Under the pieces are notes generated by a model that was given only the letters and a program-made list of their open reading frames with translations, searched no databases and was not told the origin of the DNA. This document shows positions 1-12,403 of a DNA stretch of 64,000 nt, one piece after another (the first letter of the stretch is position 1; every line of letters starts with the position of its first letter). The DNA is from Phallusia fumigata. Taxonomy: Eukaryota > Chordata > Ascidiacea > Phlebobranchia > Ascidiidae. The DNA lies in assembly GCA_008931825.1 (NCBI GenBank), contig QXVZ01029387.1:186001-250000 (forward strand). Reading direction: 5' to 3'. A program made the translations under genes and the position numbers.

Positions 1-131
1 TGGTGGTTTAGATTGTTTAAGGGACACTTGGATTTAGTTATTCCTTCGTAAGATGGCGGTTAAGCCGTTTGGAGACAGCGAAAATATTCGTGCCTTTTTG
101 TGTCTAGCTGTCTCTTAATTATCCATCTTAC

Positions 132-3100
132 CTCCGTGGTGGCATTTGAGATAATTTTCCTTGGTGACGTTGTATAGGTTGAATAGGGCAGGTTCTTTCG
201 GACCGTTTGTGATACCCATTAGACTTCGTTGAGGACAAAGAATGTCAAGAAACTCCCCAATTTTAACGTGAAGTACGAATTCGTCGTAATTTTCCACCAG
301 AAGCCTGCGCATTAAAAAACGCCATTAGTTAAACATTTAAACCTGCCAAGTTGCAGAAGTGCCAATATTGTTTTAAAAAAGCAATCGCCTCTTTTCTGTC
401 TAAAATAGTTTTTTACCCACTTTAATTAGAAGGTTTTGGGATTGAGTTAGTTGTAAAGACTTTCCAACGGATTAACACCTAATTTGATTAGAGTTTTACT
501 GGTCCGTTGGACTTGAAAATAGGCAGACAACCTAACCACACATATCCAGGCGAATGACTTGGCGACCAGCACGCAACGACTAGTTTCAAACAGAACTCGT
601 CCAAGCACAGCACATTCGATTTCATTCATTCAAAACACTTTGGTGAAGTTGTGAGGTAATAATTGATTTTTTGCTCAGTCATTTCGCCAACCGAGCAAGT
701 TTAGACGAAAGGAATGTCACGGTCCAACGCGTATTGCGTTTTTGAAAGCACTGAAGCGTGAAATGCGATTTTGACATTTTATCGTAGCTGGTGAACCGGT
801 CAAGTTCATCATGGAAAACGTAAACAATCCTGTGTAAACATCACAAGGAGGTCGACGTTGTGGCTGCAACTAGTCGGTAAATCCCAGCCAACGCCTTGTG
901 ACTTCGAAGTATGATTAATGTATTCAACTCAGCAGCCAAAGAACTGTATACCACAAATCTTCGCAAAGTAAGCAACATGAGCTAAAACAGCTGTATTTGC
1001 AGCAGCAACCTGATTTATTTATGTTTTGGTGTACTTTTGCTGGGCTTACGTGACGTTTAGACTTGTGAGAGCATTAGCGGCTGCTTGTACTTTGCGAGGC
1101 AATTTGCATAAAGCACAGTCACGTTAATACACTATGATCACTTGAGGGATGCTAGGCATGGCGCAAAACGTAAGTGGGATGACAGACAGATATTTGAAAC
1201 TGTATTTACGCCGGATAACTCGAGTCTCTGGGGATAGCAAATTTCCCGCCATTCAAAAGTCGACAGAGCAGATAAATAATGTAGGACTGCCGGTGAGCGT
1301 TCTAAAAGCCGGAACCAAAGGATACTGGAGTCAATCTATTTAGGGCCCTTCGATTCCAACCAAAACTCCTCCAGCGATCAAGCAAACAAATCCATTCTAA
1401 TTTTTGAGGCCAATTTTATCTCCTTAAAACATGTTCATCACGTATGTATATGTGTGTATTAATAGAAGACAATATTAGTGTATAATGTACATGTATTTAA
1501 AAACATCACCCTCCATGCATGAATTATTGATGACGATTAAGCTTCATAACACAGGCTCCAGTTTTAGGCCTGCTTGTTGTCTTAAGCCGAATCTTAGATA
1601 AACGACGCTTGCAAAACTAATTTTATTACAAGATACAAAACGGATTACTTTCCGTCACTTTTAATTTGCTCGCAATCTTCGACGTGGTCCCACTATAATA
1701 CGCAGCAATTAATTTAGTTTCCGTGAGCCGTGCGTGGTCAGCTGTCACCTCTTGACTTGGTGAAGTTGTTCAGTACCCTGTGGTGGTCCCCAGTTAGTTA
1801 TTGACACGTAGTAGTGCTGGAGGGTTGTGCGCTACTGGCTTTGTGATAGTATGCGCAGCGCTAACTCACAATCAACAATGGTCATGATTGTGTCATAACA
1901 AATAGCCTTTTGAGCATCGCAAAGCCCTACCTGAAAAGGCCAAACGACACAATCAACCCTGTATCGCAGTGTGTAAGGCAAGGTTTACTACAAAATGTTT
2001 AGTCACGTAACGGTGACTTGCACACACTACATTATTTATAACAGGCAAACAAACCTCGGGGCTAAAATTAACAAATGACGCGAAATGGGGAGATCTTCTG
2101 CGCGATTCTGGCCGATTGGATCCGGTTCGTGAATAAGTAAGTGCATCGAGTTTTTTTAATTCGCCTTACAATGACAACAATGTGAGGTAAGAGCAGGGGC
2201 GGGGTGGTCACGACATCGGCCTATCTTGTAGGGCCCGGACAGTAAACCCATAAATCGATTTTCATGACACGATGCCAAGCAGTTGAACCGCTTTAGCTCG
2301 GGTTAGCAGTTAGCACTGAGTTTCACGGATAACACACTTACATATTCTTACGATGGATGTCAAGTCTAACTGATTACATAGTAGCGGAATATTGACGAAA
2401 AGGGACATACGGCAATTTGAAGGGCACACGTTGCCAATCACCGGTTTCAGCTGACACAAATTAGCGCCGGTTCGAAAATTAACGCGATCATGAACTGGTA
2501 AATGCCGCTAATGGGGACAATCCTTGACAAGTCATTTCCCAAGCACCAGGGAAGAATGGCTTCGTTCTGCTAATGACGACATTTTTTGAGACGTGCTTTG
2601 AATAGTTCGCTTGTTTTCAAAGTTTTTTCCGCACGGTGCCATCGCTTTGGATGATTTCAAGTTAACTCCACATTTCAACACTCCTTCTACTGGCGGAATT
2701 TGAGCGGAACTAAATAAACCAGCGGCATGGGCGAATAGCGCTTCTCGCATTAAACAATCTGCCGAAAAGTGCAATATTTTGTTCAGGATTCCTTACACAA
2801 CGCGCTAGCGTACTCAAACATATTATGGAGGTTAAACTTGATATAGATCGTTAACTTGAACTACGTGAGACGCAAGAGCCAAGCGATTTCAGAGGCTTGA
2901 AGGTAAATCAAGCATAGCGGAGATAAGCCGATGGTTTCGAAGCAGGCAAGGCGCGTTCGTTTTGCTGTAAAACAAGCAGGCAGTCGCGCAAATATTTGAG
3001 AAGATCAGATAACATGCTACAGAGAAGGTGTCAGAAAACGGGTCCCCCGCTTGGGAAACTTAACCTCGTTTAAATGGTTAGTAAGGCGCGGGGAATCTAA

Positions 3101-5428
3101 GGTGGTTTGAGTCGAGTCGATCAGGGTTAGTGATGTCAATTCGGGCACGAAATTGCTGCGTCGGGGACCAGACAACGTCTGTGCTGGTACGGAATATTAA
3201 ATGACCATCACACGATAGTCGGCTTTACTTAACATCCGTTTGAACTCAATTTCGCTCAAAATAATACTTGCTTGTAAAATGGGTGTGTTAAACCCGCACT
3301 TGCATAAGGTTTCTGCGAGTTCCGAATATGGTTCGTTAAACGGTGTACACCCCAATCAACAGCAGTTGTTTTAGTGGCGAGCGTATCCCTACAGCGGTTG
3401 GGCGCGCAGGTTATGGTGAAGAGCTCACAGACAAACCGCGGCTTTGAACGGAAAGAACGTGTCTGCCGTGCTAATGTTTGTTTGCCGCGACACTTGCCCG
3501 CCTCAAGCTATCGGCTTCGTGTCGAAGCCCAGTCTGGATAAGATTTACGCCGTGGCTTTTTACTTCAGCAGCGGGCTAATAGCACTGCCGACGCTGATAC
3601 GGGACTAAGCGTAGTTTAATTTGCCGCTATCGGCACACGACATGTCTGACGGGAATCCATTTCAGCGATGGCTGGGGGAAAAATTGTGCACACCTATTAA
3701 GGTTTGTCGCGGTAAGAAATTGGACACCTCACACATGCATTAGCAAATCTACTGTCTCAATCATCGTGGGAGTTGACGACGTTGCGAACACGAATTTGAT
3801 CTTTCCAAGTCCAAGTGTTAATTCCATACGGACCACAATTAAGCGCGCTGCAATGTTGCAAAGCGAAGCTAGCGAACCCCAATACATATTTTCGTATTGA
3901 TCCACAGAGGTTGACCTTTTCGCAGCAGGCCATGTCAGAGTAATCTCACATGATCTCAGAACATGGGTAGGCGTGTGCCTTGGTGATACATCGAGAAACG
4001 CAAGAACAGATTCATTTTACTCTGCAGTATTTGCTTTGTTATCTATTTGCACGTTAAAATTGTCCATCGTTCTGCTTGTCAGGCACTGTGGGCCGGGGTT
4101 AAAGAAGCGTGGATAATATAAAGTAAACATTAGGTACGAGGTGTATCAATCACTGTACGCCGTGGCAGAATGTAACTCGACCCGTTGCAATTCGAAAAAT
4201 CCCATTGCACTCAATGCGTTGGTGCGACGAAGCACACGTCATTGGAAACTAAAATTGTGCAATTTGTTTCACTGTCTGTAGCTCGCAATGTTCCAGATAG
4301 TGCAGTCCAACAAAAGCCTTGGTTTTGTTAAGACACATATCTGCATTTATGTTCCGTATCGTATCGTTGGTACGCATTACCTACATTCTAATTAAAGGTC
4401 GCAAAATACATGCGCATTATTGCATAAATTACGAGGCTTTTCAATCAATTGCTTAATGACATTTAGCGTCAGAGACACAGACGGTAAAATTGGCGTCAGA
4501 TGAACTAGCCCCAAACGATCGTTCAGGGCAAAGCTAAGGCCTGTCCTCTGGGAACAATTGCTAATCAACGACAAAACCAAGTAAAGCCATCGACATGTCA
4601 GTGTGATTAGGTACACCACAAAAATTTAATGATTGGAGTATCTAGTCTAGTATAACACCGCAAACAACATTTTCAATTTCCAGAAATAAAAGCAGTTGTT
4701 ATTAATATGGACAAAATTTCACATAATATTTACTTTTTTTCACCAAAATATGTTAAGTTACAACCCGTAGACTTTGCACGTCAGTTTGACCCTGATTATA
4801 TTCGCAAAAACAATAAAACGGTTGACAGTCAATTACGGTGAGGGGCAGAACTCTCCATTCACTAAACAACAACATCCTCGCAGCTGATTGGGTCGCACAT
4901 AGTGAGCTATTGTCTCCATTCATTTGCTGGCCGAGCGAAAGCTTATCCCATGCCTGTTTGTTATTCTGATAGATTACAACCATCGTTGGTTTTGTGCTAT
5001 TATGCGTCGCGGGAGCAGCACAATGCTTGCCTAACACTTTCCCATGTTAAAATCCGCAAGGAGATAAGCAATTGGAGCCTTACAGCGATTTGCCGTTCGC
5101 CTCTTGCAGTGGGGATTATGCAGGGAGCCGTCTTATCATTGACGACGCACATGTTTTGATAACGTCGTAAATACGTCTGGATTTGACTTAATTAGTTGTA
5201 ATGCACAATATTTGCGTTTGGTAAGCAGGGTAATAATCGTACCTAATACGGAAAGAGCAGTGTAAATTGCCACCGAGATGCCGTACTAGTTCAAAAACAA
5301 AAATAGATCACTTACTTTGGTGATGCGTATGTGTTCCAATACACCTCGTGGCGTGGGCGTGATGAAGAACAAGTAACTTGTGCAAAGACCAACGACAAAG
5401 CAATCCAAAACACAAATGTTCGACTCAT
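132..5428 (-). CDS. efna: Ephrin (A-type likely), first of two tandem copies, 3' part outside window
   Basis: Two exons are visible: 5316..5428 (start ATG at 5428) and 132..304; the rest lies beyond position 1. Exon 1 gives a signal peptide (MSRTFVFWIALSLVFAQVTC) followed by RPRHEVYWN, the opening strand of the ephrin receptor-binding domain. Exon 2 continues with KIGEFLDILCP and a cysteine in KCHHG, matching the ephrin cupredoxin-like fold. Intron phases (2 after exon 1, 1 after exon 2) are the same as in the second copy at 8152-12403, so the two are tandem duplicates. Ephrins are membrane-held ligands for Eph receptor kinases and act in contact-dependent signalling. Intron 1 is about 5 kb, an outlier here. 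A-type (GPI) anchoring is inferred only from the neighbour, because the C-terminus is not in view. Confidence 0.87.
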
Positions 5429-8151
5429 TGTTTCCTACAGGGCGACGTAGCACAGCGCTGTTGAAATACATGCAAAGTTACGGGCGTCTGTCTGCAAGCA
5501 CCTCCATAAACACATGTGCTTTTCCCTGAGGATTGAACGTAATTACAAATTCCTTCGGCCAATCAACGCTGTAACCAGAAACATGGGAGCGACAACTGTG
5601 GCCTTCCTTCACAGCTGCTCAGTAAGTTAAGCGCTTCCGAACAAGAGTTGTCGTTTTGTACCGCATAAATAACTTAAACTATTCCAGTCGACTGTTAAAG
5701 AATAATAAACGGATACAGATAGTCTTCCATTCGGTGACAAAGCACTGCCTCTTCACTGTAACCACGCAACGTAAAGTACAGAAACTGTTTGATATTGCTG
5801 CTGCTTGTTCTGGGCGGTTGAACGTAAACAATAGGTCATCAACCTAATTTCGTCACAGTTAGTTCAACAACTTGTCTCATGTCGGAGACTTTAAAACCCT
5901 TTAGACTGCAAGCAGACTGACGCCTCCCGCGCTTATAGTCTGCCGTCAATAAGTCAACACAACCGAGTGTTGTTGTATTGGTATCGTATGTAACAGTTTA
6001 CCAGCGCAGTTCTGGTCACTACTTTTCATGCTCTTATAGAAGACCTTATTTCGCCGATCATTGTTAATTCTACTGCGGGCAAAATCACATGAAAATCATA
6101 TCTGCACCAGCATTTAAACAGTAATGTGACAACATTCTAATCTATTCACACCCTTCTACATCTGCATTGCAAATTAAGCTAGCAATTGCAATGCCTGTGT
6201 TACTAATTTAAACCTGCCTAAGCTATCTGGATATAACTCGCTGTGGGTCCAACACTCAAGACTGTCACTGCAGCCACAGCGAGTGGTTGTCCTGGAGCAT
6301 CTCACGCTGAACAACAACAAACCAGTCGAGCGAAGTGAGAGAAAAAAGGTTCGTACTTCGCCTAACCGCTAGCATAGAGAAACCAATTTTGTTCCACAAC
6401 CGTGCGTCTGCGATAAGATGCACATCACGATTCTTCATTTGTTTTATGTAAGCCTGGGATGGTACAATAAAATCGTTTATATTTCTTAGCTACTTTTGTA
6501 ATAATCTTGAGTAAGGTAATTTATATTAATCGTCAATCCGACGATCTTGAAGATTAAACCATGCCGATCAAGAGGCGTAGAAAGTGTTATTACTTGTTCA
6601 TCGATGTATTCTCCACACGTTTTATGTGAACTTGTACAATTGTAGTCACGAACTTGCATCATTGTGACGTTTGAATGCTACCGTCTGAATCGTAATCGGT
6701 TTATTTCAAACGCCTTTTTGCAATAAATAATCTTGTTTGACGGCTGGTTGATGACTGCTGTGGACGATTTTATGGCTGTCGTGGCGGGGTATTAATTGGG
6801 CGCAGCTTGTCTGACGCTCGTTCGTCTGTCTGAACACATCTAACTCATCAATATCAGACATCCTTGCAAGCACCATTGACATTTAACTTCAAGAGTAAAT
6901 AAGCAAACTTTTAGGGATACATTGGTTCAGAAATTCTGAAATGCATTAAAATTATCGTCACTTATATAAATAATGATAACGATCAGTTGTTTTCGACATT
7001 TTAACGACGCTTAATGGAAAAGTCCTAATGCATAGACTACGTGATGTGGGCTTAGCAATGGTGTGCGACGGGTTTTTACTTAGGCGGTTTTGTTTCGTGC
7101 TCACTCAATCGGTTTAATCGGTAGTATTAGAAACACTGTTAAACGACAATACTCTGACAACCAAACCGAACAGTTTAAAATTTGAAAAAAATCGAAAGTT
7201 GTTCAAATTGGACACGTAACAACAACAAATTTCTGCAGAACAATTTCTACGCTGAACAGAGGCTGACAGACTTTATGCTTTCCACTTGCGTAAATCCGAA
7301 AAATGGCACCTTTACTACACGAAAGTCTGTTTCGGTATACCGTACAATTGCCGCAAGTTTATAGCTCTGCAAAATATTCAGGTGAGCGCCTCAGGTCGGC
7401 AATAAACACGCCACGTATGTTTGTTGATACCACTCGTTAAATATGGAGCACACTATTACAAGTCGTGAGTTGTCGGTTGCTCTTTACCGCTACCCTGCGG
7501 TTATGATCTGCCCGGCTTAAAGCAGAAGCTCAAAACAGCACGTAGAAAAATCGGGATTTTTTGTTTTATTTGTTCGCGCTTAGAAAAATAAGAAGAAAGG
7601 TTAAATCCCTCATAAAACGAAAAACATAGACGAAAGTGCAGGACAGTGGTTAGAAAAAATATACGCTAAAAATTGCACGATCAACAAGTGCAGAATTAAA
7701 GAAAAATACAAGAAAGCAGTTGATGAAAGCGTTGGCAAGGATGCAATTACAAGCAAAGGCTTATGGAGACACGGGCTGTCATGATTGACGTCGGCCGAAT
7801 AATCACACGAAAGCACAGCAGTTTGTTGACGTATTGGCTGTGGAAATGAGTGCATATTGAAGATTCTAAAAAGAAAAAAAAAGAAAAGATTAAAGTCTGA
7901 CCAAAATCTTCTCTGCCGAAATACAGCAGCAGACGAGGATTAATTTTATCCAGTTTTATAGTTTTTAAAACCGTGAAAGTGAAAATATGTAAAAACTTAC
8001 CAGCAGTTTGGAAAAGATCCGGTTTGTTGCTGAACCTTGTCGTCGCATAAAAACGCTTTGAACAATCCACAGTGATGCGCAGCCGCCAACCGATACAATC
8101 AACCAGTGGAACTGATCTGGATCTGGCATTAAGTCCATTTTCTGGGGGCCG
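5429..8151. other. Spacer between the two ephrin genes
   Basis: No convincing exon seen on either strand; only short reading frames. It should hold the promoter and 5' UTR of the first ephrin and the 3' UTR of the second. A reverse-strand AATAAA (forward TTTATT) near 7565 is a candidate poly(A) signal for the second gene. Confidence 0.5.
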
Positions 8152-11100
8152 TTACGATAGTGTGAGTTTGGATATGACAAAACCAGCGGCCACCGTTGCA
8201 GCAATCAATAAAGTTGATTTTCCAACCGAGGATGCTGAATTTTCACCTCCGCCAACGTCTCTCTGTCCCGACACAACTTTTAACACTCGGGGGTTGTTTT
8301 CGGTAAATGCAGTCTCGATGTCGAATGGATTGACTAGATCTGGAATCACAACATCTTCTTGGCTGGTGGAGTCAACGCTTGGCTTTTTGTGGTGGCGAAT
8401 TCGGTTTATAACATCCGAGAGGACAACTTCTGGCTTGTCTGTTTTGACAGTCGTTGTCGTTGATTGAGTTGTTGTAGGAGCAACAGTTGTTTCGTCTGAA
8501 ATTAAAAAAATAACCCTGCTTAGCTGAATGAGTCACACGGCACATGTTACAAGTATATTTCACAACTTCGAATCACGTGAATTTGTTTATCAAAACAACA
8601 CGCCCCGCGGCTAAAGGGAAGAAGGCCAGCACGTGCGCACGCTCAATTAAATTATTCTATCTCCTTTCTGCTGGTATAAATGCTAGTTTGCGATAAGCCG
8701 CAGGTAAGCCGAGGTACAAGAGAGAGCTTTAAGAAAGAGCACGCTTCTTATTGCGAACAATTCGTGAGCAAGCGGGCGTGAGACATTTTCCTCTTATCGT
8801 CGACAGCCACAGGTCGTACCAGGCCCATAATTGGTAACCTTGCACTACTGTAACTAATTTGTACATGCTCTTAGTTGATCTATTTTTAATCGTGTCTGAG
8901 ATGTGTGTCAACACATACATGGATGGGAACATGTGTTTCGGACAGATTGCATTGACTTAAATATTTTTGTCACTGTTTAACAAAAAACTAAAGCGCAGCT
9001 ATATGTGATGACCAAGCAAAAATTTCAAAGCCAATGTTACCTTTGCAAGCGACGCGAATGTGGATCCTGGTGGCGTCTTTTGAGCAGCCGTGGCGGGAAC
9101 GGCGACCTCGTGGCAAAGCTGCAAAAAGAAACAAAAGCTGTTGCTGACATCGTGTAAATAAGGCCGACCACGGCATGGAAATTATCGGTTCCCGTCTGTG
9201 TACATCGACAACAAGCCGTTTCTAGACAGTTTCCCTAGGCGATGGTTGGTCGTTTTGTGGCCCGGGGTGTTTACGTCCAAGTACATTGACTTTCTTTTGC
9301 CGCAAAGCGAGCACCGCATTTAAGCCACCCACTTAATATTCTAATTCAGTTTTAAACCGGCCGAGTTCGCACAACAAACACACATAGGCGGGAATTATGC
9401 GCCGTGACAGCGCAGAACGCTGTTGGGCTCTTCAGCTTAATCGTTTTCTTGTGCACAAGATACTCCGAGTCCCGACTTACCCATAAAGTAGTAATCAGCA
9501 CAATATTGAAATCGGAATCCGAGTGGTGATGGACTGATGGTTTGAAACTTGAGAGTCAGTTTGTTTTCGCGTTCGGGTTTATCACAGGCGAACAAGAATT
9601 TTCCTCTTCCTGGAATAACAGAAACATCGGTGTTAAAATTTAGTGTCGAAAAACTGTGATTGTATCACAGCGATCCGTCTAACGGATGTTTGATCACTGT
9701 CTAACTCACTCCGAGTCATCGCGACAGGACAAAGTGGCCATTGTAAACATAGCTTTACGCCACAAAGAGGTGAAGAAATCCGAATAGGCCGAAACGGCAA
9801 TTAGTAAGGCAAACAGCGACATGCGATACCGAGGCGACAAGACAAACAATTAATTACGCTGCCTCCATTGCCAGCGGAAAGTTGACTTAAAAACCTTGAT
9901 TGTTTATGGAAAGAGGGTGTCGAGTCATTTCCTAGTAGTTCCCTTTTCTCATTATACATTGAATAAGCAGTGAATATATCACCCACAGGTTTCACCCACA
10001 GTCAGCAGACGTCACAGCAACACACGGGACTTGTATTACACGAGCGATAATTTGTGTATGAAATAGAGCTAATCGTGTCTCGCTTAATTGTCATAATAGC
10101 GCACCAACGCCTTGGCCTTCCGCCCACTGTATTTAACGTCGGCGCAATATTACTCATCGAGGAAGCTACCACACTAATCTTTTTCTTTCACATAAAATCA
10201 TTGCATGATTGCATCAGGCGTTAATCCCCACAAGTCTGGTCATTCGTCCGCCGACGCATCAGACTTTGGGAGAATTTAGGCACAAACTTCGACACAAGTG
10301 ATGGATACTGACCTTTGGCGTGGCAACTATTGTACTCCGATTCCGTGACATTGAGCAAGTCAAAGGTCGCCGGTTCTCGTGGACCTCCAGTGATTCCCTG
10401 GAGACTTCGATGGGGGCACATGATGTCCATGAACTCGCCGATTCTCACATGTGTGATATGCTCACGATCCTTAAGTCTGGAATTCGAGATAAGTTTGTGT
10501 TATTTATTTTCGATACTTTACACATGTGGATTGCGGGACACTTTACGGTATTTTGGGAAAAATCTAGCATGCTCAGTGTGCATTCTAGTGAGATCGAAAC
10601 GCGTTAATTTGTTGCATGAGAAGACACTTTGGGCTGGCCCGTGTTGTTGTTTTTGTTAGACGGCGATAAGTAATGCGATTTCGTGGGCCGAGAGCCAATG
10701 CCAGACCTCCTTTCGCACCAAGGAGATAAGGCGAGATTAGAAGCGACTTGTTTGTACAACGCTCCAAGTATGAATGTCCCGGTCCGAGCGTAAAACCAAT
10801 ATTTACACGGCTGCGTGCAATGGAACAAGCAAAAAATGACCATCGCGTTAAAGAGACCTCAGCAAGGTTGCGCAAACAATAAGTAGAGGTCCCTTGCTGA
10901 GTTGAGCTCGACCACGATATGAGTCACTAAACAAAGCGGCCACTCAATAAGACATGTGGACATGTGGCAGTATCAAATATTAACCATGCAGGTAATATCG
11001 CGTCCTTATTATTGGTATACAGACAGCGCTTCGAACCATTTTGTGCGGTTTGACCTTTGATGAAGAAGCCGAACACGTGTTCCAGCATCACCATTGTTTG

Positions 11101-12403
11101 CAACCGATCGCTTGAAAGGTTCTTGCAACTCTTTGCAGGGCTTTTGTGTTTTTTGTTAACAGGCGTCAAACCAAATAGGCAGTTTGGACAATGGTCGTAA
11201 ACCTACTCAATGATTTCTTGCGCCGCTAACGATAATTGTGATTGAATGCGCGGCGTTAACATCTTGCCGCCTGCAAGTACTTGGTGCTTAATGCACAATT
11301 AAACAATTGAGAGGTCTGGGATTTAAATGCGCGTGGCAGCAAGGGGCTTATAATTTTCCCACACGTAAATCTTCTTTGACGAAAACAATGTATGTTTAGT
11401 AAACGTTGCCTTCGTCGAATATCCAAACAACATCGGCGACTTTGCTAAGGACAGACGCTTGCCGTAAAACAAGGGCGACACGCTGGGTAAGCAAACGATT
11501 TTCGATTTGCCAAACTAATTTGGTTCCTTGGTAAATAGTTTGCGCCGGATTCGACATAAAGGCCTGCGCAACTCTCCGGGGGGCGAACCCAGATCCTAAA
11601 TTGTTGTTGCGCTTGTGGGAACCGGATGCTAGGTCGACTGTAACGCCACGGAAACAATACGCCAATATTCTCTCATAAAAGGCTGGCCAGCGGTCCGGGA
11701 CACCATTATACATCCACAGAACAGGATGACGCGTTTGTCGTATAATCAATACGTAACGCAATCAATGGGTTCGTTGTCAAGCAAACGCTTCTAGTTGGGG
11801 AATATTCGCGGAAATGTGCGGCGACTCCACGACAGTGAGAAACTTTTACGACTGTCGCCGAACAGGAGCAGTGAATGTGACGCAACTTGTAAAATATCAA
11901 TAAAAATTTGCTAACTACCGGCGGCAAGGTAGCACCAACATTGGCTGACTTGTTTGTGCACGAGCTTCCCCTGGTCGACACTTGACGGACTCGTATAACA
12001 CCGAATAAGGGCAAAGCGACATTAATTACAAGGTTTGAATGTCTCCGATACCGAATTTCAGAAAATTGCTTCGATCGATTTTGGCACTGGGGAACTTTAT
12101 TGCGCTGCGTATGTCGACTTAGTAGATATTAGTTGCGGAGTCTTGCGCAATCGGATTACATTAATTCCGGGGTTTCTATTCCAGTACCACCCACATGCAC
12201 ACACAAAAAACTTTGCAGCAAAGGTTTGATGGATATGACTCAAGCTTAACAGTGATCAATATAAATGAAACAGCTTTTAAAGGGTACAGATCAACTTACT
12301 GTGGAGACATGACCGAATTCCAGTAGACTATATGTCGCTTTGATCCACCGACGCAGCACTGGCAGAAAAAGAACAGAACGAACATGCTTGCGAATTTCAT
12401 CAT
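8152..12403 (-). CDS. efna: Ephrin-A-type ligand, complete, five exons
   Basis: Exons 12300..12403, 10313..10476, 9481..9609, 9041..9118 and 8152..8495 join in phase to about 272 aa. The start is the first of two adjacent ATGs; a signal peptide is followed by KRHIVYWN. The ectodomain carries the ephrin marks: RIGEFMDIMCPH, a cysteine in NSCHAKG, GKFLFACDKPE, TLKFQTISPSPLGF and a final cysteine in RVACK. The last exon holds a Thr/Gln/Val-rich stalk, then a Ser/Gly/Ala cluster and a hydrophobic end (STLLIAATVAAGFVI...LTLS) with no cytoplasmic tail or PDZ-binding end. That fits GPI addition and hence ephrin-A rather than ephrin-B. It would act at the cell surface on Eph receptors. It lies downstream in the same orientation as its tandem copy at 132-5428, sharing intron phases. 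Intron 1 is about 1.8 kb. Confidence 0.93.

Noticed and set aside
8072-8467. 131-codon plus-strand frame
   Set aside because: Lies opposite the last ephrin exon (Thr/Val-rich stalk) and has no features of its own.
10315-10659. Plus-strand open frames over ephrin exon 2
   Set aside because: Shadow of the minus-strand ephrin exon, which has clear homology and matching splice phases.
11396-11761. 121-codon open frame on the minus strand inside ephrin intron 1
   Set aside because: No recognisable domain, no splice context and no start in a sensible place; likely chance in CpG-rich, stop-poor sequence.
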